Shown: positions 1 to 6,621 of the stretch, in pieces
Layout of the letters: each line of letters opens with the position of its first letter
How positions within the stretch are numbered: the stretch's first letter is position 1
Assembly: GCA_017560305.1 (NCBI GenBank)
Contig: JAFYOF010000176.1
Span: forward strand, 1-12,726
Length of the DNA: 12,726 nucleotides
Direction: 5' to 3'
From: Alistipes sp.
GTDB lineage: Bacteria > Bacteroidota > Bacteroidia > Bacteroidales > Rikenellaceae
Notes under the pieces: model-generated
Databases searched by the model: none
Told to the model about the DNA's origin: nothing
The model's input: the letters and a program-made list of their open reading frames with translations, nothing else
Position numbers and translations under genes: made by a program

Positions 1-1702
1 CGTAGAAACTCATCGGGCCAATCGCCTTGCTCATACCATAGTAGGCAACCATCGCGTAGGTCATCTTCGTTGCTCGCTCGAGGTCGCTCAATGCGCCAGC
101 GCCCAAGGTGCCGTAGTTTACCTCCTCGGCGATGCGACCACCCAGCAGACCCGCCAACTTATCCTGCATCACAGCGTCGGTGATGTGTACGCGCTCCTCG
201 TCGGGCACCGACCAGGTTGCGCCAAGGCTGTTGCCGCGTGGGATGACTGTAACCTTCAGCACTGGGTCGCACTCCTTGAGCATCCACATTACGGTTGCGT
301 GTCCCGCCTCGTGGATTGCCGTAGCACGGCGCTCCGCCTCGGTCATTGTCTTGTTGCGCTTCTCCAAGCCGCCTACGATACGGTCGATAGCCGCCATAAA
401 GTCTGCGCGCTCAACCGCCTTCTTATTGTTGCGGGCAGCGATGAGAGCCGCCTCGTTACATACATTCGCAATATCCGCACCCGAGAAACCAGGGGTCTGC
501 TTTGCAAGGAATGTGCGGTCGATGTTGTCGGCGAGTTTGATGTGGCGAAGGTGAACATTGAAAATCTCCTCACGCTCCTTCACATCCGGCAAGCCAACCT
601 CAATCTGACGGTCGAAACGACCAGCACGCATCAACGCCTTATCCAGAATGTCGGCGCGGTTTGTTGCCGCCAGCACGATTACGCCCGCATTGGTCTGGAA
701 GCCATCCATCTCGGTGAGCATCTGGTTGAGTGTGTTCTCACGCTCGTCGTTGCCCGAGAAGCCCGCGTTCTTGCCACGCGCACGACCGATGGCGTCAATC
801 TCGTCGATGAAAACGATACAAGGAGCCTTCTGCTTTGCCTGCTCGAAGAGGTCTCGCACTCGCGATGCACCCACTCCGACAAACATCTCTACAAAGTCAG
901 AGCCCGAGATTGAGAGGAAAGGCACATTTGCCTCGCCCGCCACAGCCTTCGCCAGCAGGGTCTTACCCGTTCCCGGAGGGCCTACCAGCAGAGCGCCCTT
1001 TGGAATCTTCGCGCCCAGCTCACGGTACTTGTCTGCCTTGCGGAGGAAGTCGACAATCTCCATAATCTCGACTTTTGCCTCCTCCAGGCCCGCCACATCC
1101 TTGAATGTGATGCGCTTGTTCTTGTCCTCCTTGTCAAACTCCTGTGCGCGCGCCTTGCCAACATTCATAATGCCGCCGCCAGCGCCGCCACCACCTCGCA
1201 TCATACCACGGATGAAGAAAATCCAGATGCCGATGAAGAAAACCCAAGGCAGGACATTCAAAAGCATATCTGTCCAGCTTGAGGTCTCGTTCTGATACTC
1301 GATGCTCACAGGGTTGTTCTCCATCTGCGAAGCCTCCACAGCCTCACGAACATCGCGGTCGAGGATGTCTACAGAACCAATCGTAAAGGAGAGCTGCTTG
1401 CCGTGGTCGGGGATATGCTTGAAGCGGTTGCCCTCTTCGGCTGCGTGGTACTGCTCGATAGCCTGGTCGGTGAGATACACCTCGGCGGTGTTCTTGTTGA
1501 TGACCTTGATGCGCTCGACCTCTCCCTTGCGCACCATCTCCGCCACAGTGTTCCACTCTGCCTCTACCGGCTCTGCCTCGCGGCCGCCGAAGAATGAGTA
1601 AGCAATGATGGCGAGGATGATAATTGCCCAGATCCACATAAAGTTGAATCGGACATTTACTTTTATGTTCTTGTTGTTTCTGTTCTTGTTCTGTTTTGCC
1701 AT
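1..1702 (-). CDS. ftsH: ATP-dependent zinc metalloprotease FtsH (3' end cut by window edge)
   Basis: FtsH is a membrane-anchored AAA+ protease that pulls misfolded or short-lived membrane and cytosolic proteins into its chamber and degrades them. 567 codons are visible, starting from ATG at 1702. An N-terminal transmembrane segment (about residues 21-38), a periplasmic domain and a second transmembrane segment (about 145-165) are followed by a Gly-rich linker. The AAA+ domain has Walker A GPPGTGKT from residue 241, the pore loop FVG near 274, Walker B with D300/E301, and the arginine-finger segment RAGRFDRQ. The protease domain has HEAGH at 464-468, and D540 in SDLERAT is the likely third zinc ligand. 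The C-terminal tail lies beyond position 1. The start codon is 2 nt after the rsfS stop, so the two are co-transcribed and probably translationally coupled. The identification is secure. Confidence 0.98.
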   Translation of the reverse strand, partial: MAKQNKNRNNKNIKVNVRFNFMWIWAIIILAIIAYSFFGGREAEPVEAEWNTVAEMVRKGEVERIKVINKNTAEVYLTDQAIEQYHAAEEGNRFKHIPDHGKQLSFTIGSVDILDRDVREAVEASQMENNPVSIEYQNETSSWTDMLLNVLPWVFFIGIWIFFIRGMMRGGGGAGGGIMNVGKARAQEFDKEDKNKRITFKDVAGLEEAKVEIMEIVDFLRKADKYRELGAKIPKGALLVGPPGTGKTLLAKAVAGEANVPFLSISGSDFVEMFVGVGASRVRDLFEQAKQKAPCIVFIDEIDAIGRARGKNAGFSGNDERENTLNQMLTEMDGFQTNAGVIVLAATNRADILDKALMRAGRFDRQIEVGLPDVKEREEIFNVHLRHIKLADNIDRTFLAKQTPGFSGADIANVCNEAALIAARNNKKAVERADFMAAIDRIVGGLEKRNKTMTEAERRATAIHEAGHATVMWMLKECDPVLKVTVIPRGNSLGATWSVPDEERVHITDAVMQDKLAGLLGGRIAEEVNYGTLGAGALSDLERATKMTYAMVAYYGMSKAIGPMSFY

Positions 1703-1704
1703 AA

Positions 1705-2055
1705 TTACAGTTCGTAATCGTATTTCTTAATTGGGGCATCAGCCCATAACTCCTCCAATCGGTAGAACTCGCGCAACTCGGTCTGGAAGATGTGCACAAC
1801 TACATCCAGATAGTCCATCGCAATCCAGAAGGCGTTCTGCTGACCCTCGATGCGCCATACCTTCTCACCCAACTTCTCAAGCATAGCCTCCTCGACACCA
1901 TCGGCGATACCAGCCACCTGAGCGGTAGAGTCGGCGTTACAAACGATAAAGTGAGAACAGATAGCTCCGTCGAATCCTGTCAGGTCCAATGATACAATAT
2001 CCTTACCCTTTTTGTCCTGAATAGCGTTAACTATGGTTTCAATCATCTTTTCCAT
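1705..2055 (-). CDS. rsfS: Ribosome silencing factor RsfS (YbeB/Iojap family)
   Basis: RsfS binds ribosomal protein uL14 on the large subunit and blocks joining with the small subunit, lowering translation in poor conditions. The product is about 116 residues, the usual size. It shows the family core: the stretch VSLDLTGFDG, then DSTAQVAGIADGVEEAM, then WRIEG, then DYLDVVVHIF, and a C-terminal FYRLEELWADA. The family usually reads DYxDxVVHxF and YYxLExLWxDA in these places. The frame is open up to a TTG at 2076, but the ATG at 2055 gives the normal MEKMIETIV N-terminus and was chosen; an ATG three codons further in is also possible. It is the first gene of an operon with ftsH 2 nt downstream, a common pairing in Bacteroidales. 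Confidence 0.93.
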   Translation of the reverse strand: MEKMIETIVNAIQDKKGKDIVSLDLTGFDGAICSHFIVCNADSTAQVAGIADGVEEAMLEKLGEKVWRIEGQQNAFWIAMDYLDVVVHIFQTELREFYRLEELWADAPIKKYDYEL

Positions 2056-2130
2056 ATCACAAATGTTTATTTTCAATACATTTTAACCCCTTTTGAGGGT
2101 TGTGAGGTTTTACATATTACTATAACTTCG

Positions 2131-2162
2131 CAAAGATAGGTTTTTTTTGTGAGATTGCGAAA
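2131..2162 (-). promoter_or_regulatory. Bacteroidetes-type promoter for rsfS-ftsH
   Basis: Read on the minus strand, TTTC (2159-2162), a 20-nt spacer and TATCTTTG (2131-2138) match the Bacteroidetes sigma-A consensus TTTG/TAnnTTTG, with one mismatch in the -33 element. Transcription would start near 2125, giving a leader of about 70 nt. The leader holds a small hairpin, AACCC/GGGTT, at 2085-2101. Confidence 0.7.
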
Positions 2163-2244
2163 TAATTTTGCAGTTGGTTTTGGCGTAAAACGCGCTTTTT
2201 TATGTGCGTAAAATGGCGGGTGTCTCGCACGACGCGCGCGAAAA

Positions 2245-2280
2245 GAAAAAAGACCACCCGATCTGAACGATTGGGTAGTC
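2245..2280 (-). terminator. Rho-independent terminator of oxyR
   Basis: On the minus strand, the arm GACTACCCAATC pairs with GATCGGGTGGTC across a short GTTCA loop, a 12-bp stem with two wobble pairs. A run of six T follows. It lies about 10 nt after the oxyR stop and separates that gene from the rsfS promoter. Confidence 0.8.
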
Positions 2281-2290
2281 TTGTAAGTCG

Positions 2291-3196
2291 CTATCTTGCA
2301 GCCTTTTCCATCTCTGCCTTCTCGATGATTGTCTGCTCGAGGGCGTTGATGATTGAGGTCTTTACATATGTGCGCCTGATGGCTATTGCGATGCGTCGTG
2401 AGGTGGCCGATTTCTGGAGTGTCTTGACCTGCTGCTTGCGTGATGCGGGGATGTACTCCAGCGCCATCTCGGGGATGATTGTCATACATCCTGTGCAGTC
2501 CACCATTCGCATCAGCGTGTCAAGCGAGCCCGACTCGAAATAGTAGTGCGAAGGCAGGTTGCGGCGTGCCTCGCAGAGCTCGATAATCTGGTCACGCATA
2601 CAGTTTCCTCGGCTCAACATTATCAGGTCATTCATATCAATATCCTCGAAACGGATGTTTGAACGCTCGAACAGCGGGTTCGATGGAGAGACATAGGCGT
2701 AGAAGGTGTCGCTGAAGAGGTCGCGCTCGATGATGCCCTCGCCACAGGTGCCACTTGCCACAAGAGCGGCGTCAATCTTGTCGCGCTTCAGCGCCTCGAT
2801 GATGTCGGCTGTGACCATCTCACGAATCTCCAACTCAATCTTCGGATAACGCTTCACAAAGTCGGGGATGAACTTGTGCAGAAGGTATGGTGCGATGGTG
2901 GGAATTACGCCCAGTCGCAATTTGCCTGCAGTCTCGCCCTTCAACTCTGCAACTGACTCACGGATAGTGTTATACGCCTTGATGGTCTCCTGCGCCTGTG
3001 CAATCACTAAAGCGCCCGCCTCAGTAGGGATAACGGGCTTTTTTGAGCGGTCAAGAAGCACCACGCCGAGCTCATCTTCGAGCGATTTTATCTGCATCGA
3101 AAGCGATGGCTGGGTGACAAAACAGTGCTCCGATGCCGCCGAAAAACTTCCGCAATTTGCCACCTCGATGAGGTATTGTAGTTGAATGATTGTCAT
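2291..3196 (-). CDS. oxyR: Hydrogen peroxide-sensing LysR-type regulator OxyR
   Basis: A cytoplasmic transcription activator that senses H2O2 through a disulfide and switches on catalase, peroxiredoxin and iron-storage genes. At 301 residues it is close to the 305 of E. coli OxyR. The LysR winged helix-turn-helix is at the N-terminus (MTIIQLQYL... through SLSMQIKSLEDELGVVLLDR, about 1-58), followed by the linker helix and a periplasmic-binding-protein-like sensor domain from about residue 92. The segment RGNCMRDQIIELC places Cys at 199 and 208, the same numbers as the peroxidatic and resolving Cys of E. coli OxyR. The sensor domain has three further Cys: C151, and C234 and C237 in a CxxC. It has its own promoter and terminator and is divergent from serS. 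Function is inferred from the conserved Cys pair. No OxyR operator was recognised in the intergenic region. Confidence 0.93.
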   Translation of the reverse strand: MTIIQLQYLIEVANCGSFSAASEHCFVTQPSLSMQIKSLEDELGVVLLDRSKKPVIPTEAGALVIAQAQETIKAYNTIRESVAELKGETAGKLRLGVIPTIAPYLLHKFIPDFVKRYPKIELEIREMVTADIIEALKRDKIDAALVASGTCGEGIIERDLFSDTFYAYVSPSNPLFERSNIRFEDIDMNDLIMLSRGNCMRDQIIELCEARRNLPSHYYFESGSLDTLMRMVDCTGCMTIIPEMALEYIPASRKQQVKTLQKSATSRRIAIAIRRTYVKTSIINALEQTIIEKAEMEKAAR

Positions 3197-3221
3197 AGCC
3201 AGTAATTTTTTTAGGTTATGA

Positions 3222-3253
3222 CAAAGATAAGAAAAGTTCGCATATATTTCAAA
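3222..3253 (-). promoter_or_regulatory. Bacteroidetes-type promoter for oxyR
   Basis: On the minus strand, TTTG (3250-3253), exactly 20 nt of spacer, then TATCTTTG (3222-3229) is a full match to the Bacteroidetes sigma-A consensus. The -7 box is 25 nt from the start codon, so the leader is only about 20 nt. An operator for autoregulation may lie nearby, but none was identified. Confidence 0.85.
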
Positions 3254-3434
3254 ATTTTATAAGAAAAAAATATAGCAAACCTTTTTCTTGCGTGGAGTAT
3301 TATCTCAAGCGAAGAGGGTGGTTAGGTGTGAGAAAACGGTCAGATAAAAGGTTAATTTCCAACGGAAAAAGGGTGCGGAAAACTAAATTTAAGAAAAATA
3401 CGCTCGAAAAGGGATAATGAACGAAGATTTTTGC

Positions 3435-3465
3435 TAACTTTGCGCAATATAACTAAATAAGGAGA
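3435..3465 (+). promoter_or_regulatory. serS -7 element and Shine-Dalgarno
   Basis: TAACTTTG at 3435-3442 fits the TAnnTTTG box and would start transcription near 3449. No convincing TTTG is found 19-21 nt upstream. AAGGAGA at 3459-3465, 4 nt before the ATG at 3470, is a strong Shine-Dalgarno, unlike the A-rich leaders before most other genes here. It fixes the serS start. Confidence 0.6.
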
Positions 3466-3469
3466 AGAT

Positions 3470-4741
3470 ATGCTTACATTAAAGCAATTAAGAGATGATA
3501 AGGAGTTGGCGATTGCCCGCCTCGCAAAGAAGGGCGTGGATGCTGCTCCGATTATTGCAAAGATTGAGGAGTTGGACGACAAGCGTAAGGCTATTCAGTC
3601 GGAACTTGATAACTGTCTTGCAGAGCAGAACAAGGCTGCGAAGCAGATTGGTGCCTTGATGGGTCAGGGCAAGCGTGACGAGGCAGAGCAGATGAAGCAG
3701 CAGGTGGCTGCATTGAAGGCTCGCTCGGCAGAGCTCTCGGTTGAGCACCAGAAGGCTGCTGATGAGTTGCAGGCGCAGATTGTACTTTTGCCTAACTTCC
3801 CATCGGAGATTGTTCCAGAGGGTCGCACAGCAGAGGACAATGTTGTTGTAAAGTTGGTTGAGAACTACTCTGAGTTGCCAGAGAATCCACTTCCACACTG
3901 GGAGTTGGCGTCGAAGTACGACATCATCGATTTCGACCTGGGCGTTAAGCTCACTGGCGCAGGTTTCCCAGTCTACAAGGGCAAGGGTGCTCGCTTGCAG
4001 CGCGCGTTGATAAACTACTTCCTCGACTGCAACACCGAGGCTGGTTATCAGGAGGTTGAAGTGCCAGTGATGGTAAATGAGGCTTCTGGTTTCGGTACTG
4101 GTCAGTTGCCAGACAAGGAGGGTCAGATGTATCACGCAACGGCTGATAACTTCTACCTCGTTCCAACTGCAGAGGTGCCAGTTACAAACATCTTCCGTGA
4201 TGTAATCCTCGACGAGAAGGAGTTCCCAGTGAAGATGACAGCCTACACACCTTGCTTCCGTCGTGAGGCTGGTTCTTATGGCAAGGATGTGCGTGGTTTG
4301 AACCGCTTGCACCAGTTCGATAAGGTTGAGATCGTGCAGCTCGCTTTGCCAGAGAAGTCATACGAGGCTTTGGATGGTATGGTTGCCCATGTAGAGAAGA
4401 TTGTTGCTTCACTCGGCTTGCCATATCGTATCTTGCGCCTGTGCGGTGGTGATATGTCGTTCACATCTGCATTGACCTACGATTTCGAGGTATATTCTGA
4501 GGCACAGAAGCGTTGGTTGGAGGTTTCATCAGTATCTAACTTCGAGTCATTCCAGGCTAACCGCTTGAAGCTCCGCTACCGTGGTGCTGACAAGAAGACT
4601 CAGTTGGCACACACCTTGAACGGTTCATCTTTGGCATTGCCTCGCATCGTTGCAGCTCTGCTTGAGAACAACCAGACTGCCGAGGGTATCCGCATCCCAG
4701 AGGTGCTTGTTCCTTATACTGGTTTTGATATTATCAAATAA
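3470..4741 (+). CDS. serS: Seryl-tRNA synthetase
   Basis: A cytoplasmic class II aminoacyl-tRNA synthetase that charges tRNA-Ser with serine, and also charges tRNA-Sec where present. It is 423 residues, the normal bacterial length. The N-terminal coiled-coil arm that grips the long variable arm of tRNA-Ser spans about residues 30-105 and is rich in Lys, Glu, Ala and Gln. The catalytic core follows: a motif 1 region near 175-200, the TAEVPVTN serine-site segment at 233-240, motif 2 FRREAGSYG from 263 continuing to LHQFDKVE, and motif 3 with NGSSLALPR and ending LLENNQ (about 384-402). The Pro-Arg in motif 3 replaces the more common Gly-Arg; I recall this as usual in Bacteroidetes. Codon use leans to CCA, TTG, GTT and GCT, as expected for a highly expressed gene, and differs from the hyf-like operon. 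The start is fixed by AAGGAGA. Confidence 0.98.
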   Translation: MLTLKQLRDDKELAIARLAKKGVDAAPIIAKIEELDDKRKAIQSELDNCLAEQNKAAKQIGALMGQGKRDEAEQMKQQVAALKARSAELSVEHQKAADELQAQIVLLPNFPSEIVPEGRTAEDNVVVKLVENYSELPENPLPHWELASKYDIIDFDLGVKLTGAGFPVYKGKGARLQRALINYFLDCNTEAGYQEVEVPVMVNEASGFGTGQLPDKEGQMYHATADNFYLVPTAEVPVTNIFRDVILDEKEFPVKMTAYTPCFRREAGSYGKDVRGLNRLHQFDKVEIVQLALPEKSYEALDGMVAHVEKIVASLGLPYRILRLCGGDMSFTSALTYDFEVYSEAQKRWLEVSSVSNFESFQANRLKLRYRGADKKTQLAHTLNGSSLALPRIVAALLENNQTAEGIRIPEVLVPYTGFDIIK

Positions 4742-4754
4742 AGTATTATATTTG
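4724..4754 (+). promoter_or_regulatory. Bacteroidetes-type promoter for the ferredoxin gene
   Basis: TTTG at 4724-4727, 19 nt of spacer and TATATTTG at 4747-4754 match the Bacteroidetes sigma-A consensus. The -33 element lies in the last codons of serS, so the small ferredoxin gene can be transcribed on its own as well as by read-through. The leader would be about 35 nt. Confidence 0.75.
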
Positions 4755-4795
4755 CATTAGGACAATTTATTAACTTAACATAAAACAACACAATT

Positions 4796-4963
4796 ATGGC
4801 TTACAAAATTTCAGATGCGTGCGTAGCATGCGGTACTTGTATCGACGAGTGTCCTGTTGAGGCTATCTCTGCAGGCGATATCTATGTAATCGACGCTGAT
4901 AAGTGTATCGACTGCGGTACTTGCGCAGGCGTATGCCCAAGCGAGGCTATCTCTGCTGAGTAG
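4796..4963 (+). CDS. Small 2[4Fe-4S] ferredoxin
   Basis: A 55-residue clostridial-type ferredoxin, a soluble low-potential electron carrier used by pyruvate:ferredoxin oxidoreductase and similar enzymes of anaerobes. Two complete CxxCxxCxxxCP motifs are present: Cys 9, 12, 15, 19 and Cys 37, 40, 43, 47. The two halves are internal repeats (ACVACGTC and KCIDCGTC, each followed by CP and EAIS), the classic gene-duplication pattern. The protein is acidic with no extra domain. It starts 54 nt after the serS stop and has its own promoter and a strong terminator. Partners cannot be read from the sequence. The hyf-like complex on the other strand is one candidate among many. Confidence 0.96.
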   Translation: MAYKISDACVACGTCIDECPVEAISAGDIYVIDADKCIDCGTCAGVCPSEAISAE

Positions 4964-4981
4964 TTTTTTCGCAAAAGAGAG

Positions 4982-5016
4982 AAAGAGGGACTGTCCATTT
5001 GGATAGTCCCTCTTTT
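4982..5016 (+). terminator. Rho-independent terminator after the ferredoxin gene
   Basis: The arm AAAGAGGGACTGTCC (4982-4996) pairs with GGATAGTCCCTCTTT (5001-5015) over an ATTT loop, a 15-bp stem with one G-U pair. The stem ends in a T-run. Because A-runs also precede the stem, it could act on both strands. Confidence 0.88.
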
Positions 5017-5035
5017 GTGTAATTACTTTGCAAAA

Positions 5036-5130
5036 GAAAAGCCTGCCTGATAATTTGGTAATGATGCCAAAATTGGCGCTTATGGTGTTTTGTAATTGAT
5101 TGAAAAGGTGCAATTTATGGTGCTTTTTAT
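5036..5130. repeat. Short degenerate repeats in the convergent intergenic stretch
   Basis: AAAAGCCTGCCTGATAAT near 5037 resembles AAAGCCTGCCTAACAAT near 5173, which is one arm of the neighbouring terminator. Separately, TTATGGTG occurs at 5080 and again at 5115, both followed by T-rich sequence. No coding potential was seen. The matches are short and could be chance or decay of an older terminator copy. Confidence 0.3.
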
Positions 5131-5173
5131 GAGATTAGTAGAAACCCGATTTACACCAATCGCAACAAAGAGA

Positions 5174-5203
5174 AAGCCTGCCTAACAATCGTTAGACAGG
5201 CTT
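5174..5203 (-). terminator. Rho-independent terminator of the secreted coiled-coil protein gene
   Basis: On the minus strand AAGCCTGTCTAAC pairs with GTTAGGCAGGCTT over a GATT loop, a 13-bp stem with one U-G pair, followed by TTCTCTTTG. On the plus strand that wobble becomes a C-A mismatch, so the minus-strand reading is preferred. It lies about 25 nt after the stop of the gene starting at 5702. Confidence 0.78.
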
Positions 5204-5228
5204 GTGTTGAATTTAACCTCGGCAAGAA

Positions 5229-5702
5229 TTACTTCTGCTCAAGATACATATTGTTCTTCTTGTTCTGTGGCTGCTCAACCTTTGGACCCTTCTTCATATC
5301 GCCCTGCTTGAAAGGCTGTGGCATTGGTCTGCCTGGCTGCGCTGGCTTGCCTGGACGACGAATCTGCTTGCCGTTTGCCTGACGCTTCAGCATCTTCTGA
5401 TACTTCTCCCACTGAGACTTGTTGAGGATGCCCTTCAACTGCTTCTCCATCTGCTCGCGCTCCTTCTTCATCTGCTCCATACGAGCGGCATCCTTCTTCG
5501 CCTGCTTCAGATAGAGTTTATAAATCTTGTCATACTGATACGCATCAATGTCGCACTGCTTGCGCATCATATCGGCACGACGCTGTGCAATCTCCTTTGC
5601 ACTTGGAGCCTTGAATTGAAACTGCTTCTTGTCAACTCCCTGAGCGAATGATGCTACGCTGAAAAGGAGTGCAAATACTGAAATAAAAATTGACTTTTTC
5701 AT
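5229..5702 (-). CDS. Secreted basic coiled-coil protein, Spy/CpxP- or DUF4890-like
   Basis: A 157-residue protein with a clear signal peptide: KK at positions 2-3, a hydrophobic core at about 4-18, and likely cleavage near SFAQ (about residue 21). It should be periplasmic. Residues 35-110 are charged and predicted helical (AKEIAQRRADMMRKQ, then KKDAARMEQMKKEREQMEK) and end in ILNKSQWEKYQKML, which resembles the LTxxQ-type helix ends of Spy/CpxP and DUF4890 proteins. From about 110 to the end it is low complexity, rich in Pro, Gln, Lys and Gly, and probably disordered. Spy-type proteins act as ATP-independent periplasmic chaperones, but that role is only inferred. It is followed by its own terminator and lies 139 nt beyond the end of the hyf-like operon on the same strand. 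An uncharacterised family is equally possible. Confidence 0.8.
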   Translation of the reverse strand: MKKSIFISVFALLFSVASFAQGVDKKQFQFKAPSAKEIAQRRADMMRKQCDIDAYQYDKIYKLYLKQAKKDAARMEQMKKEREQMEKQLKGILNKSQWEKYQKMLKRQANGKQIRRPGKPAQPGRPMPQPFKQGDMKKGPKVEQPQNKKNNMYLEQK

Positions 5703-5751
5703 AACTCTCTTTTTTTAATCATTAAACATTATCACCTTTGGGCTTCTGTCA

Positions 5752-5759
5752 CAAAATTA
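5752..5759 (-). promoter_or_regulatory. Possible -7 element for the secreted coiled-coil protein gene
   Basis: TAATTTTG on the minus strand fits TAnnTTTG and lies 49 nt upstream of the ATG at 5702. No good TTTG is present 19-21 nt further upstream, so this is weak. Without it, the gene would depend on read-through from the hyf-like operon, after which no clear terminator was seen. Confidence 0.35.
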
Positions 5760-5841
5760 ACGCGAAAATCTGGAATAGATTACGCCCCGAGGGTCAAACA
5801 CCCATTCTGGCGGGTGAAGCGCCCGTTTGGGAAGGTGAATG

Positions 5842-6603
5842 TTATCGTGTTTTCTTACCCAGCAGGTTCATCACGCCATCGATGAAGGTCATCGGGTGGG
5901 TTGGAGTGCCTGGCAACCACAGGTCAACGGGGTAGCGCTCAAGGAACTCACGGTTGATGGCCTTGCTCTCGGCGAAGAGACCGCCCGAGCACGCCTCCGA
6001 GCCGCACACAATCACCAACTTTGGATGAGGGATTGAGTTGTAGCATATCTCCAGCGCCTCGGCCATATTCTGCGAGATAGGGCCAGTGATTACAACACCA
6101 TCGGCGTGGCGGGGTGAAGCGACAAACTCCACACCATAGCGACCAAAGTCGAAATTCACATTGCCTGATGCGTTCAACTCCATCTCCACCGAAGCATCTC
6201 CAGCGGCAGATACCTGACGCAACTTCAGCGCGCGACCGAACAACTTGATAATCTCCTCACGCACATTCTCGGGGTGGAACTCCACACGCTCGTCGCCAGG
6301 CTTTACGATGAGAGCCTCGCGAGAGGTTGATGCAATCTTGTAATCGTTTGTGAAGCGGATGTTCTGCGGTGCACGCAGGGCGCACTCGCCACAGAAGAGG
6401 CACTTGCCAAGGTCGAGTGTGAAGGGCGCTGTAGTGATAGCCTTCACGGGGCACAACTTCGCCGCCGCCTCCACATCGCGCATATCGGCTGTGGGGGTCA
6501 GCACGGGACGACCGCGGAACTCCTCGGTCAGTGTGACTGCATTAAGGTCGGGAATGTACTGCCAGCCGTGGCTGTGCATAACCTTTATTTTTGGGAAAAT
6601 CAT
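5842..6603 (-). CDS. hyfI: Fused ferredoxin-like + NuoB-like small subunit of a hydrogenase-4/Ehr-type complex (HyfH-HyfI fusion), cluster ligands largely lost
   Basis: A 253-residue peripheral subunit. Residues about 1-100 align with HyfH/HycF ferredoxin subunits (EFRGRPVLTPT, then LDLGKCLFCGEC). Residues about 130-250 align with the HyfI/HycG/NuoB small subunit (FVASPRHADGVVITGPIS, then VCGSEACSGGLF, then LPGTPTHP). In the ferredoxin part only C51, C68, C71 and C74 remain, which is one full [4Fe-4S] set; the other set reads M41, V44, A47 and A78. In the NuoB part the four expected Cys are absent: the CxxC region near residues 135-140 reads GDASVE, the third Cys is E203, and the fourth is T233. 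C187, C200 and C205 are not at ligand positions. The domain should therefore lack the proximal cluster that passes electrons to the large subunit. It is the last gene of the operon, 18 nt after the large-subunit stop. Domain assignment is firm; function is unknown. Confidence 0.9.
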   Translation of the reverse strand: MIFPKIKVMHSHGWQYIPDLNAVTLTEEFRGRPVLTPTADMRDVEAAAKLCPVKAITTAPFTLDLGKCLFCGECALRAPQNIRFTNDYKIASTSREALIVKPGDERVEFHPENVREEIIKLFGRALKLRQVSAAGDASVEMELNASGNVNFDFGRYGVEFVASPRHADGVVITGPISQNMAEALEICYNSIPHPKLVIVCGSEACSGGLFAESKAINREFLERYPVDLWLPGTPTHPMTFIDGVMNLLGKKTR

Positions 6604-6621
6604 AATCTTTGTGTTTTATGT

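Noticed and set aside
185..913. 242-codon open frame on the plus strand
   Set aside because: It lies antisense to ftsH, whose protein is unmistakable, and the translation resembles no family. It is a shadow caused by codon bias.
2074..2076. TTG start for rsfS
   Set aside because: An ATG seven codons downstream gives the usual family N-terminus and normal length.
2073..2489. 138-codon minus-strand frame spanning the oxyR tail and the rsfS promoter
   Set aside because: It overlaps oxyR, runs through a terminator and promoter, and shows no family features.
3488..4312. 274-codon open frame on the minus strand
   Set aside because: Antisense to serS. Its Leu/Val/Cys-rich translation has no domain, and serS coding is certain.
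4811..5113. 100-codon minus-strand frame opposite the ferredoxin
   Set aside because: Antisense to the ferredoxin and running through its terminator, with no family features.
5781..5841. Possible terminator after the hyf-like operon
   Set aside because: Only short 4-5 bp pairings (such as CACCC/GGGTG) without a T-run were found.
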